From the NCBI RefSeq assembly GCF_036226685.1, contig NZ_CP109009.1, positions 7,777,501-7,841,500 on the forward strand: a stretch of DNA of 64,000 nucleotides. The letters are read 5' to 3'. Below the pieces are notes generated by a model. The model was given only the letters and a program-made list of their open reading frames with translations. It was not told the origin of the DNA and ran no database searches. Source of the stretch: Streptomyces sp. NBC_00690. Its GTDB lineage: Bacteria > Actinomycetota > Actinomycetes > Streptomycetales > Streptomycetaceae. Positions 41,795 through 49,861 of this stretch are shown in pieces (the stretch's first letter is position 1; every line of letters begins with the position of its first letter). A program made the translations under genes and the position numbers.

Positions 41795-42174
41795 CCCCGC
41801 CACCCGGATCCCATCGGCGGCTGCGGATCGACTTCTACGAGACGATCTATCAGCACAAGTACGGCGGTTTGCGGGTGAGTGTCCTCCATCCCGACCAGGG
41901 AACCGTCGACGCCGTCGCCCTGTCCTTCAAGGACCACGGCACCTTCCACACCCGTGACGCCTCTCGCAGCTATGACCGGGACGTCGTCCACGCCGGCCTC
42001 GGCGGCGCCGAACCACCCTGGAAGGGAGGCGACTTCACCGCCCTCGCCCACGCCGTCCACACCTACGCACGCATGTGGGGATTCCCCGCCCCCGAACCCA
42101 CCGGCCGCTCACCGAAGCGCCCCGCCACGCCCGTGCCCTCCCGCGTCCCCGGAACAGCCTCCCGTGCCCGATAG
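41710..42174 (+). CDS. Hypothetical protein
   Basis: A 154-residue protein starting at GTG 41710 (GGAG five bases upstream), inside the tail of the previous gene. Strand-rich (NSFYVTPPPGSHRRLRIDFY, GGLRVSVLHPDQGTVDAVAL), with a helical end. Not a recognised family. It could be a small ligand-binding fold related to the single-domain DUF317-like proteins, but I cannot show that. Confidence 0.58.
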   Translation: MSLHAEQFFTEAFPHGLDGAVVGNSFYVTPPPGSHRRLRIDFYETIYQHKYGGLRVSVLHPDQGTVDAVALSFKDHGTFHTRDASRSYDRDVVHAGLGGAEPPWKGGDFTALAHAVHTYARMWGFPAPEPTGRSPKRPATPVPSRVPGTASRAR

Positions 42175-42230
42175 CACCCCTGAGCGACCCCCACGCCCGT
42201 TCTTCCCTCTGCCACGGAAAGGACCCTTCG

Positions 42231-43010
42231 TTGATCCTCGATGATCTCGGCCCGGATACTGAGGTGCAGGTCATGCCCCGGTACCTGGCCGGGCCCGGCA
42301 GTGCGGACTTCCAGAGCGCCTGGCCCTTCCCCTTCGAGGAGGGCTGGTCCCTGCACCGGCCCGACGAAGGCCACCGGATCGCCTCCAGCCCCTGCCTGCG
42401 CGTTCAGACTGGATTCCTTCCCAACCTCGGCAGCCCTTCCAGAGGCACCTGGACCACCACCGCCCAAAAGCCCTTCGGCCAGCCGGAGTGGAGGGCCACC
42501 TTCACCGGCGCGACACCCTTGGAGGTGTTGCGCGATTTCCACACCGAGCTCCTCTCCCTCTACCTGGAGGACTACCTCCTCGACGACAGCACGCCCGCAG
42601 TTGAGGGCTACCTTTCGCTGCTCGCGGAGGGCTGGAGTCACAGCGTGTGGAGGGAAGGCAAGCAGGAGTTCTGCAGCAAGGACAACCTTGCCGTCCTCCG
42701 GCACTGGTACGCCGGAGCAGCCCAGGGGAGCTGGGCGTTCCACGCCGGATTCCCGGACCGGCCTTCCGAGCGCTTCGTGTGGAAGGCGACCTTCACCGCC
42801 GGTACGCCAGTCCCTCTCATCAGCGCCCTCACCAGCTCCCTCGTGAAGGATCAGCCGCTGACCCGCGCCGTCCGGGACCTCCCCATCCTCACCAGGGACT
42901 TCCTGTACTTCCCCCAAGGGCTGCCCGCCCGTGTCACTCCAGCGAAGCCCGAGCCCCAACCGCAACCGGCTACACCTCCGCCGGCCCCGCGCTCGGGCCG
43001 CTCCCGCTGA
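42231..43010 (+). CDS. DUF317 domain protein
   Basis: A 259-residue DUF317 protein starting at TTG 42231 after AAAGGA. Blocks are MPRYLAGPGSADFQSAWPFP, ATPLEVLRDFHTELLSL and TPVPLISALTSSLVKDQP. The halves are more diverged than in the left cluster but keep the alternating pattern. Basic proline tail. Just upstream of the surface protein gene. Confidence 0.75.
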   Translation: MILDDLGPDTEVQVMPRYLAGPGSADFQSAWPFPFEEGWSLHRPDEGHRIASSPCLRVQTGFLPNLGSPSRGTWTTTAQKPFGQPEWRATFTGATPLEVLRDFHTELLSLYLEDYLLDDSTPAVEGYLSLLAEGWSHSVWREGKQEFCSKDNLAVLRHWYAGAAQGSWAFHAGFPDRPSERFVWKATFTAGTPVPLISALTSSLVKDQPLTRAVRDLPILTRDFLYFPQGLPARVTPAKPEPQPQPATPPPAPRSGRSR

Positions 43011-43128
43011 CCGCCCGGCCCCGGGCCGACCTTCGTCCCCTGTTTCAGCATCTGGAGCACGACCGCCGTGCGCGTCTGTCGCACCCGGTCCCCCAGCTCT
43101 CGCTTTCGTCTAGGAGTCTTCTCTGCCC

Positions 43129-44199
43129 ATGCGTCTTCGTATCTCCCGCAGCCGGGCCTCGGTCGTCGCTGTCGTCACCGGTGTGATCGGTGCCCTGGCC
43201 TGGGCGCCGACCGCCTCCGCTGAAACCGTCCGCCCCTCACCCGCACCCTCCTCCTCGGAAACGGCGCCCCGGGACGCACCCGATCCGGCGCCCGAGACCG
43301 GAGGCATCCGGATCCTCAAGGAGGACCCCGACGGAGCCCTCCTCCCGGGCGCGGCCTTCACCCTCCTGGACAGCATCGGCAAGGAAGCGGGTACCGGCGC
43401 GACCGATGTCGCCGGGCAGCTCGTCTTCCGGGCCCTGGCCCCCGGTCTGTACCGGCTCAAGGAGACGTCCAGCGGCAGCCCACTGCACGACACTGTCGCC
43501 GACCAGGACGTCATCGTCCCGCCCGGCACCACGGTGCCCCTGACCATCGTCGACCCGTTCAAGCCCGCGAACCTGACGGTCAAGAAGACCGCCCGCGGCA
43601 GCGGGAAGCCCCTGGTCGGAGCCATCATCAACATCACCCCCCAGAGCGGCGGCCGAACACTCACCCTGACGACGGGCAAGGACGGCACCGCCCAAGTCGC
43701 CCTGCCCGTCAACACCCGCACCGGCACCGGGTACACCGCCATGGAGACCAGAGCCCCGGCCGGATACCACCTCAACCCGAAGCCGGTGAAGATCACCGCC
43801 AAGCCCGGTGCCCCGCTCGCTTTCACCCACACCAGCGTCAAAAGGACCGCCCCGACCACACCCCCGCAGACCACCCCGCCAGCTACCAGGCCACCCACGA
43901 CCCCCGCGCCCTCACCGAGCCCCACCGCCACAGGGGCAGCAACGCCGGAGCCCTCGCAGAAATCCAGCAGCACCACCGCCCCCGCCTCTGCCACTGCGGG
44001 CTCTACGGCGGCGGACACCAGCCACGCCGCAGGCCGGCCTATGGAGAAGGGCCAGCTCGCGCGCACTGGTTCCGCCGCGCCCTGGCTCCTCGGCGGAACC
44101 GGGCTCCTCCTCGCGACCGGCGCGGGAACGGTCATCGCCGTCCGCCGCCGCCGTCCCGACAACCAAGGCGATCACGCCGCCGAGACCGGCCAGGACTGA
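43129..44199 (+). CDS. SpaA-fold surface protein with an LAXTG sortase signal
   Basis: A 356-residue exported protein. Signal peptide at residues 1-31, then two SpaA/prealbumin-like domains (about 58-140 and 146-235; GGIRILKEDPDGALLPGAAF and LTVKKTARGSGKPLVGAIIN). A long Pro/Thr/Ser stalk follows, then LARTG (near 310), a membrane helix and RRRR. The LAXTG form suits Streptomyces class E sortases, so it should be linked to the cell wall. It may act as an adhesin or mating aid (inferred). No sortase gene lies in the window. Confidence 0.85.
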   Translation: MRLRISRSRASVVAVVTGVIGALAWAPTASAETVRPSPAPSSSETAPRDAPDPAPETGGIRILKEDPDGALLPGAAFTLLDSIGKEAGTGATDVAGQLVFRALAPGLYRLKETSSGSPLHDTVADQDVIVPPGTTVPLTIVDPFKPANLTVKKTARGSGKPLVGAIINITPQSGGRTLTLTTGKDGTAQVALPVNTRTGTGYTAMETRAPAGYHLNPKPVKITAKPGAPLAFTHTSVKRTAPTTPPQTTPPATRPPTTPAPSPSPTATGAATPEPSQKSSSTTAPASATAGSTAADTSHAAGRPMEKGQLARTGSAAPWLLGGTGLLLATGAGTVIAVRRRRPDNQGDHAAETGQD

Positions 44200-44228
44200 C
44201 CCAGGAGCGGCCACCACCAAGACCGACT

Positions 44229-44265
44229 GAGGGCCCTGAGAATCCACTGGATTCTCCGGGCCCTC
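44229..44265 (+). terminator. Terminator after the surface protein gene
   Basis: GAGGGCCC and GGGCCCTC form the outer stem, with GAGAATCC and GGATTCTC as an inner stem. The hairpin closes the rightward operon and faces the leftward NrdJ-like gene. Confidence 0.7.
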
Positions 44266-44304
44266 ACGCATACCCCGAAAGTGCCCGGACGGGCGCTCGG
44301 GCGG

Positions 44305-44763
44305 TCAGCTGTGGCGGGGGCGTGCGACCTGGGCGGGTAGGGGCCACACCCGCTGTTCTCCCGACGTGCGTTCCTCCCGGGTGAGGACGCCCAACTCCTG
44401 GCGCTGCTCGTAGGCGAGGCAGTCGAGGGCGAGACGCCGGGCGACGTAGTCGGTGACCGACGTGGCATGCGGGATCTGGGGATCGTCGGTCATCCCGGCA
44501 GGCTCGAACCGGGTGGACAGGCAGTCGCCCAGAAGATCACCCAGCGGAACCCCGGCCCCCAGCCCCCGGGACAGGGAAACGGACAGCAGATCCAACAGGC
44601 CGTTTAGGGTCGAGCCTTGCTTCGCCATCCGAATCTCCACCCGCACCGGAACCCCGCCGGAGGTCTGCGACACGGTCAGATGCCCGCTGGCCGACCCCAC
44701 CGTGAACGCCCGCGTCCGCGACCGCAGCCGCCGCTCCGCCCGCACATCCGCCTTGATCGACAT
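44305..44763 (-). CDS. Free-standing NrdJ C-terminal (TSCPD-like) domain protein
   Basis: A 152-residue protein that matches the C-terminal region of class II (B12-dependent) ribonucleotide reductase, not its catalytic barrel. Landmarks are AKQGSTLNGLLDLLSVSLSR, RFEPAGMTDDPQIPHA and DYVARRLALDCLAYEQRQEL. In NrdJ this end belongs to the full enzyme; alone it cannot reduce ribonucleotides. It may bind or modulate the host NrdJ or nucleotide pool during transfer (inferred). The ATG at 44763 has GAGGCGCAGG upstream. A LexA-type box lies 120 bases upstream. Confidence 0.78.
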   Translation of the reverse strand: MSIKADVRAERRLRSRTRAFTVGSASGHLTVSQTSGGVPVRVEIRMAKQGSTLNGLLDLLSVSLSRGLGAGVPLGDLLGDCLSTRFEPAGMTDDPQIPHATSVTDYVARRLALDCLAYEQRQELGVLTREERTSGEQRVWPLPAQVARPRHS

Positions 44764-44885
44764 ACCTGCGCCTCTTTCCCATCCACGCCCGGACCGCGCT
44801 CACGCTCCGGGCACCACACGATGCCCGAAGCCAGACCGCACCCGGCCCAGTTCCGTTCCGCTTCCCCCCGACCGCGATGATAATC

Positions 44886-44897
44886 GAACATGTGTTC
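44886..44897. promoter_or_regulatory. LexA-type (SOS) box
   Basis: GAACATGTGTTC is a perfect palindrome inside CGAACATGTGTTCACG, matching the GAAC-N4-GTTC core of the actinobacterial LexA site. It lies between the leftward NrdJ-like gene and the rightward gene at 45074. It suggests DNA-damage control of one or both. Confidence 0.6.
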
Positions 44898-45073
44898 ACG
44901 AGCTCAGGGTGGGTGGGGTTGTGCTTGGGGCGCGATGTGGGCATTCCGCCCATATTTTTGACAGTTCGCCGGGGGCAGACAGGGAAGATCGCGAAAGGGC
45001 TGGTGCGAGCGGGCAGGGGCATGTCAACGTGGACGACGCGTAGGGAAATAGCAGGTCAGGAAGGTGATCGCGT

Positions 45074-45427
45074 GTGACCGTTGATCTTTCCCCGCCCGGC
45101 TTCTCCACCAGTGTCGAGGCGCTGCGGATGCGCTCCTGGCAGCTTGGCCCCAGGCAGCCGACGCTCGTGACGGACCAGTTCACCGACGCCGACTGCAAAC
45201 TGGTCGTGGACGATCGGGCCGATGTTCACATCAACTCCCACGATGGGCGTTTCTATCTCGGCTGGTTCCCCACGGGCCGTCCTGGCACCGACCGGGAGGG
45301 CTGGAAAATCGCCGTCACCGGCACTGCCCAAGCCCCCGGCTACCACGTCAGCTTCGACACGGAGACGCCAGCGCAGGTCGTCGCTGCGGCCGTGGCCGCA
45401 GTTCTCGCCGCCTCCCGCCCTCGGTGA
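45074..45427 (+). CDS. Single-domain DUF317-like protein
   Basis: A 117-residue protein starting at GTG 45074 after GGAAGG. It holds one DUF317-like unit (DCKLVVDDRADVHINSHDGR, then GYHVSFDTETPAQVVAAAVA) instead of two. It could be the minimal building block of the family in this element. Unknown function. Confidence 0.62.
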   Translation: MTVDLSPPGFSTSVEALRMRSWQLGPRQPTLVTDQFTDADCKLVVDDRADVHINSHDGRFYLGWFPTGRPGTDREGWKIAVTGTAQAPGYHVSFDTETPAQVVAAAVAAVLAASRPR

Positions 45428-45522
45428 ACCCGTCCGCTGCTTCGCGTACTCCGCAGGGTGAGCCTGGTTCACCCTGCGCCCGTACGCCCCCCACTCCCGC
45501 TTCCGTGCCTTAAGGAGAACCG

Positions 45523-45828
45523 TTGGACCCGTTGAATCCTGAATCCCCTGAGCTGACGGTTGGGGAGCTAATCGACAAGTTGTCCGCCTTGGACCGCGAG
45601 GCGACCGTGCGGTTGGCGGTCAATCCGTTCTTTCCCATGGCCCACCGCATCGCCGGTGCGGTGGCGACCCGGGATGAGAACGGGCACCGGCTGGTCTTCC
45701 TCGCCGACGGCGACCAGCTGGGTCATCTTCCGCCCGAGGTCGCAGTCCAGCTGACGTGGCAGGAGCCGACCGCCGCGCCCCCGCGTAGTCGTCGCAGGGC
45801 GGCCCGCCCCGACGGCGGCGACCGCTGA
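45523..45828 (+). CDS. Small hypothetical protein
   Basis: A 101-residue protein starting at TTG 45523, five bases after AAGGAG. LTVGELIDKLSALDREATVR followed by a strand region (GHRLVFLADGDQLGHLPPEV) resembles small proteins seen on phages and plasmids, but I cannot name a family. Basic tail. Its downstream neighbour starts 28 bases later. Confidence 0.58.
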   Translation: MDPLNPESPELTVGELIDKLSALDREATVRLAVNPFFPMAHRIAGAVATRDENGHRLVFLADGDQLGHLPPEVAVQLTWQEPTAAPPRSRRRAARPDGGDR

Positions 45829-45856
45829 ACCACCCCCGAGCATCACGGAGGCGCCG

Positions 45857-46594
45857 CTGAACCCGCACCCCTTCCCCGGCCCATCCAACCCCGACCCCTC
45901 GGGCCCACCGCCTTGGTGGGTTTCCCCGCGGCACCTCGCCGGCGACGACGACGCCCTCGCCGACCTGGTCGGCGCCGCCCTCACCAGCGCGGGCTGGCGC
46001 ATGTGGCCGACCGCCCGCCAGACCCTGCTCTATGTCAGCCCCGACGGCCTGTGTGGCGCTGAATGGGTCCGCGCCAGCTATCCGTTCGCACTGGGCGGCC
46101 TTCCCGTGGCCTGGCAGATCGCCGCACGCTCCCACCCCACGAGTGCGCTGCGCGAATGGAACACCTACGTCACCTGCGGCACCCCGCCCGAGGCGATCGC
46201 CGACTTCCTTGGAGCGCTCGACGCCCGCGCCGAACCCCACACCCCGCTCGCCGGCCCCCAGGCGGTGCTGGAGGCGCTGACCCGGCAAGGCTGGCACCGC
46301 GACATCGACCGCCCCCACACCGCCGCCAACGACCCGAGCTTCACCGCCAACTTCTCGCTGGAGACGGTGCCGGAGCACGTCTTCGACGCCGACCCGCGCC
46401 CCGACCTGCCCGGCTGGCAGGCATGGGCCGAACCGATCCTCGGGGCACCGTTGTGGTGCGCGACCTTCAGCGCCAGCGTCCCCCACGACCTCGTCGCCGC
46501 GTTCGCCTCGTCCCTCGCCTCGTCCGTTCCCGTACGACGCCAGCGGCTACCCGAAGGGACCGAGGGACACCTCACCCTGCTGCCCCCAATCTGA
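45857..46594 (+). CDS. DUF317 domain protein with a probable CTG start
   Basis: A 245-residue DUF317 protein. The first domain begins WWVSPRHLAGDDDALADLVG, upstream of the first ATG (46001), so the real start is earlier. CTG 45857 follows GGAGG at good spacing and is the only fit. The other blocks are TPPEAIADFLGALDARAEP and VPHDLVAAFASSLASSVP. If ATG 46001 were used, half of the first domain would be lost. Confidence 0.72.
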   Translation: MNPHPFPGPSNPDPSGPPPWWVSPRHLAGDDDALADLVGAALTSAGWRMWPTARQTLLYVSPDGLCGAEWVRASYPFALGGLPVAWQIAARSHPTSALREWNTYVTCGTPPEAIADFLGALDARAEPHTPLAGPQAVLEALTRQGWHRDIDRPHTAANDPSFTANFSLETVPEHVFDADPRPDLPGWQAWAEPILGAPLWCATFSASVPHDLVAAFASSLASSVPVRRQRLPEGTEGHLTLLPPI

Positions 46595-46649
46595 CGGGCA
46601 CCGCGATGAGGTCTGACTCTCCCCGCCTGTTCCCTCTGACGGAGGTTCT

Positions 46650-47246
46650 TTGTCCCTGCCGCTGATCCGTCTCGCCATCGGCCCTACGCACGGCACCGCC
46701 CACGTCGGCGTGCTGCTGGGCGTCGAGGCGGTGACGGCATGCGCCACTCACTCGCCGGATCTGAAGCCCGTCCCGGAGGCGAGTGCGCATATCCTGTGCC
46801 AATCCTGCGTCCGCGCCCTCCTTGTCCTTGGTACCGCGCCGCATCCGGGCGAGCCAGAGGCCCGGCCCGCGACCGGGACAGGCCGGGGCACTGTCGGACA
46901 CCGCCCTATCCCCGGCCACCTACTCGCCTACTGCGGCAAGCCCCTCGACAACCGGTCGACCACGACCTGCCGTCGGTGCACGTTGTGTGTCCGTCTCGGT
47001 GACGCGCTCGACGTTCTGCATCAGCTGGCGGGTGAACTGCTACCGCCCACCATCGAGCCGTGTCACGGTGACGACACCCTGCTCTGGGCACCCCTCGGCC
47101 GAGGGAACCTCGTCACCGGACACCGGCGCAACGCCGTCACGGGCAAGGCGTTCTGCGATCGTGCGCTCGCCGGACCTAGTCCGGAGGCGTTGAACGAGTG
47201 CGCGCCGTGCAGATGGCACTGGGAGGACGCCGAGTTGGTGCGGTAG
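46650..47246 (+). CDS. Hypothetical cysteine-rich protein
   Basis: A 198-residue protein starting at TTG 46650 after GGAGG. Several cysteine pairs (ILCQSC, TTTCRRCTLC, NECAPCRWHW) suggest one or two zinc sites. Between them is a Pro/Thr-rich linker. Cytoplasmic and unassigned. It is adjacent, without a gap, to the small gene at 47247. Confidence 0.58.
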   Translation: MSLPLIRLAIGPTHGTAHVGVLLGVEAVTACATHSPDLKPVPEASAHILCQSCVRALLVLGTAPHPGEPEARPATGTGRGTVGHRPIPGHLLAYCGKPLDNRSTTTCRRCTLCVRLGDALDVLHQLAGELLPPTIEPCHGDDTLLWAPLGRGNLVTGHRRNAVTGKAFCDRALAGPSPEALNECAPCRWHWEDAELVR

Positions 47247-47513
47247 ATGTTCACCCTGCCCCACATGCAGGACATAGCCCGCACCTGGGGTCAGCAGGAT
47301 CTGGACGTCTTCGCCGACCGCGCCCGCACCCTCACCTCCGGCGACGCCTACACCCTCTCCGGCTGCGAGGAGACGCATTTCGTGGTCGCGGTCGCTGACC
47401 GCGGGGGTGAGAGCCACACCGATCTCCTCGTGTACCTCCCGGCCGAGGAACGGGTGGCCGACCTGCGGCTGCGGCGGGACCGGCTGGTCACGATCCAGCG
47501 CCCCGCTCGCTGA
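47247..47513 (+). CDS. Small hypothetical protein
   Basis: An 88-residue protein starting at ATG 47247, directly after the previous stop. A helix (MQDIARTWGQQDLDVFADRA) is followed by strands (THFVVAVADRGGESHTDLLV). Last gene of the rightward set; a terminator follows. Confidence 0.58.
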   Translation: MFTLPHMQDIARTWGQQDLDVFADRARTLTSGDAYTLSGCEETHFVVAVADRGGESHTDLLVYLPAEERVADLRLRRDRLVTIQRPAR

Positions 47514-47563
47514 AGCACACCGGAACTAGCTCTTGGGGGACGGGGGTGAACGGTACGCAAGAG

Positions 47564-47601
47564 CCCGGAGGGTCAGGCCGTCAACGGTCTGACCCTCCGG
47601 G
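47564..47601 (+). terminator. Terminator ending the rightward block
   Basis: CCCGGAGGGTCAG (47564-47576) pairs perfectly with CTGACCCTCCGGG (47589-47601) around a 12-base loop, 50 bases after the last rightward gene. TTTC follows. It could also stop leftward transcription from the cargo region. Confidence 0.72.
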
Positions 47602-47718
47602 CGTTTCACGCTGTCTTGTGTCAGGGGGCAGCTGAAGGACTACCGGAAGCGTATCGAGACTGCTCGGAGGGTCTCTATGTCCTCCGCCAAGGACGTGGTG
47701 CCTGGCTAGGGCGGTCAG

Positions 47719-47889
47719 TCAGTGAGGGCCATAGCCATGGTGGGGGTTCTTGAGCAGGTTCTCGTTGTGGGTGTTGCAGCCGTGGCTAGAGCCCAGGCCG
47801 ACGTTCCCATGGGAGAACTTGTCCCACTCGAAATCGGGGCGGCTCTCGTCGACCACTTGGAGCTGAGCCACCGCTGCGGCCTCTTGCAC
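47719..47889 (-). CDS. Possible small Gly/His/Cys-rich peptide downstream of an ABC operon
   Basis: A 56-codon frame from GTG 47889, too short to be listed by usual ORF cut-offs. The first 25 residues are acidic (VVDESRPDFEWDKFSHGN). The second half is glycine-, histidine- and asparagine-rich with one cysteine (VGLGSSHGCNTHNENLLK, ending PHHGYGPH). Third positions are strongly GC, as in real genes here. It lies downstream of an ABC exporter operon on the same strand. A leader-core peptide (RiPP) is possible but unproven; no ribosome-binding site is seen at this GTG. Confidence 0.4.
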   Translation of the reverse strand: MQEAAAVAQLQVVDESRPDFEWDKFSHGNVGLGSSHGCNTHNENLLKNPHHGYGPH

Positions 47890-48039
47890 CGTAGCCGGAG
47901 CCCGGTCAGGAGGGTACGAGCGCCCCCACTCTTCTGGAAGGAGAAATGCGGAGTGTCATGTGGCTACCAGTGGTGCGGGGGTTGAGGGCCGCAGTCGATC
48001 GGTTGAATGCGCTCACCGGTTTCGAGCCGGTGCGGTCTC

Positions 48040-48621
48040 TCAAAGCGCTTCATCGTGGTCTCCGCGAAGGGGTTTCTGGAGAGAGGTCCACAAACCGAGG
48101 GTGAAGAGGACGAACGCCATCGCGGCGGCTGAGGGTTTGCTTGCGTGGTGCAGGGGCCATGCCCACCACGCGGGGTTGCTCCGGTGGCCGCCGAGGGAGG
48201 CCACAGCGAACGGGAGGAGGCTGATGAGTGCCATCGCCACCCGCAGGGTTGATGCCCAGCGGAGTAGCAGGGCGATTCCGAGGTAGCCGGCGATGTTGCG
48301 GGCGACGGCGAGTCCGTCGGGTACCAGAGCGGAGCCCGCGAGGGCCAGGGCGACGGTGGCCGTGGCGAAGGCGGGGTCGAGCCAGCGGACGTTGCGTGCG
48401 GCGACGTGTTCCAGGGTGCGGTCAGCGCGTGCCTGCCCGTACAGGATGAGCAGGACGGGCAGGACGGGGGCGAGGAATCGCAGGGGCAGTCCGGAGGTGA
48501 GTCCTCCGATCACGGAGGGGACCGGGACTTCGGAGCTTTGGGCGAGCGTCGCAGTGGTGCCCACGGCCAGCAGGGTCGCGAGAACGGCTGGCGCGGCGCG
48601 GATATGCAGCCACCAGATCAC
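48040..48621 (-). CDS. Membrane protein of the ABC operon
   Basis: A 193-residue protein starting at GTG 48621, overlapping the permease stop as GTGA. It has five or six hydrophobic helices (VLATLLAVGTTATLAQ, ALISLLPFAVASLGG). No ABC signature. It probably forms part of the exporter or an immunity function (inferred). Third in a leftward operon with the ATPase and permease. Confidence 0.65.
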   Translation of the reverse strand: MIWWLHIRAAPAVLATLLAVGTTATLAQSSEVPVPSVIGGLTSGLPLRFLAPVLPVLLILYGQARADRTLEHVAARNVRWLDPAFATATVALALAGSALVPDGLAVARNIAGYLGIALLLRWASTLRVAMALISLLPFAVASLGGHRSNPAWWAWPLHHASKPSAAAMAFVLFTLGLWTSLQKPLRGDHDEAL

Positions 48622-49859
48622 GAGGTGCCGTCCTTAGGGGTGCCGGGCTCCAGCTGGGGCCGGCGGTCACAGTCAGTGAGGGCGGAGCGGTTCGTCTGGT
48701 ACCAGTTCAGCTGGTCCTTCGCAGGCAGGGTGCGGACCCGGTCGATGAGGGCGATGGTCTTACCGCCGTCACCCATTCGCTTGGCGACTTCCGCGCGGGG
48801 TGCGCCGGCTGTGAGTTCCAGCCAGGCTCCGACTGGGAAGTAGGCGGATCTGCCGGCCCAGTTGTCGCACCGGGGGAACGTTGCGGGCATGACCATGCTG
48901 ACCAGGGAGCGTAGTACGTCTGCCTTGCTGGGCCTGGACAGAGCCGGGGTGTAAGCGGCTGGTGGTGTGACTCCCGCTCCGCTTAGCCGGGCAGCGCCTT
49001 CCCGCGCCCAGGTCTGAATCCGTCCGGCTTGGTTGCTCTGTTCGGGCCAGAGGCAGACGCGTATGTCCCCATCAGTGCACCGCAGCGCGCTGGTGTCTCT
49101 TTTTTCGCTGGGGCTGAGGCCGAGCGGTATGGCCAGCGGTATGGCTATGGCTGCTGCGGCGGTGAGCGGCAGTATGGACATCAGACGACCGCGGCGGGAG
49201 CGGGCAGTGATCGCGAGGAGTGCGAAGCCGATGAGGCCCAGGAGGACGACTGCGGGAACGATCAGCGGACGGGAGGCCAGGTTCTGGTCGTAGGCACAGC
49301 ATTCGCTGAGATTCGTCCCGTTCAACTGCCGGAGCCACAGGGGCTCCAGGGCTGCCGGGTAGGCGAGCCAGAGGTAGGTCACCACTGCTGTCGCGGGAAC
49401 GGCGAGCAGGCCGGGGAAGAGCCAGCCGATGGCGTAGCCGGCCAGGGCGTAGGTGAAGAGCATCAGGGAAAGGAGCGCGACCACGCGGAGGTCCGGGAGG
49501 CCGGGGGCTCCTGATGCCCAGCGGGTGACGCAGATCAGCGTCCAGAGTACGAAGAGCGCGCTGACGTACCAGGTGATCCGAAGCTGTGCGAGGGCGACGG
49601 TGAGGCAGGATCGTGCGGAGGTGCCACCCCCGTTGTCGACGAGGCCCGAGCGTTTGAGCCGGATGGCCTCCCAGGTTCCCGTGGCTGCGCACAGGCTAGC
49701 TGGGATCATGCCGATCAGGGTGGTCTGGGCGATCGCGGCTTCCCAGTAGCCCTCGGTGACGTGGAAGTCGGGCTGTTGGGCGAAGTACCACATCCACGCG
49801 CACGCGGGGATCGCGCCCCAGGCAGCGGGGGACATGCGCAGCAGGGAGAGCCAGGGCAT
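48618..49859 (-). CDS. ABC-2-like permease with a large C-terminal domain
   Basis: A 413-residue membrane protein starting at ATG 49859 after GGGAGG. Helices include IAQTTLIGMIPASLCAATGT, LLSLMLFTYALAGYAIGWLF and LIVPAVVLLGLIGFALLAIT. The last 150 residues are soluble (ALRCTDGDIRVCLWPEQ), with paired cysteines and probably outside the membrane. It is the membrane partner of the ATPase next to it. The substrate is unknown; the accompanying small peptide candidate is suggestive only. Confidence 0.75.
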   Translation of the reverse strand: MPWLSLLRMSPAAWGAIPACAWMWYFAQQPDFHVTEGYWEAAIAQTTLIGMIPASLCAATGTWEAIRLKRSGLVDNGGGTSARSCLTVALAQLRITWYVSALFVLWTLICVTRWASGAPGLPDLRVVALLSLMLFTYALAGYAIGWLFPGLLAVPATAVVTYLWLAYPAALEPLWLRQLNGTNLSECCAYDQNLASRPLIVPAVVLLGLIGFALLAITARSRRGRLMSILPLTAAAAIAIPLAIPLGLSPSEKRDTSALRCTDGDIRVCLWPEQSNQAGRIQTWAREGAARLSGAGVTPPAAYTPALSRPSKADVLRSLVSMVMPATFPRCDNWAGRSAYFPVGAWLELTAGAPRAEVAKRMGDGGKTIALIDRVRTLPAKDQLNWYQTNRSALTDCDRRPQLEPGTPKDGTS

Positions 49860-49861
49860 GG

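Noticed and set aside
47722..47985. Rightward 87-codon frame opposite the small peptide candidate
   Set aside because: Third-position GC is much lower than in the opposite strand, and there are no motifs.
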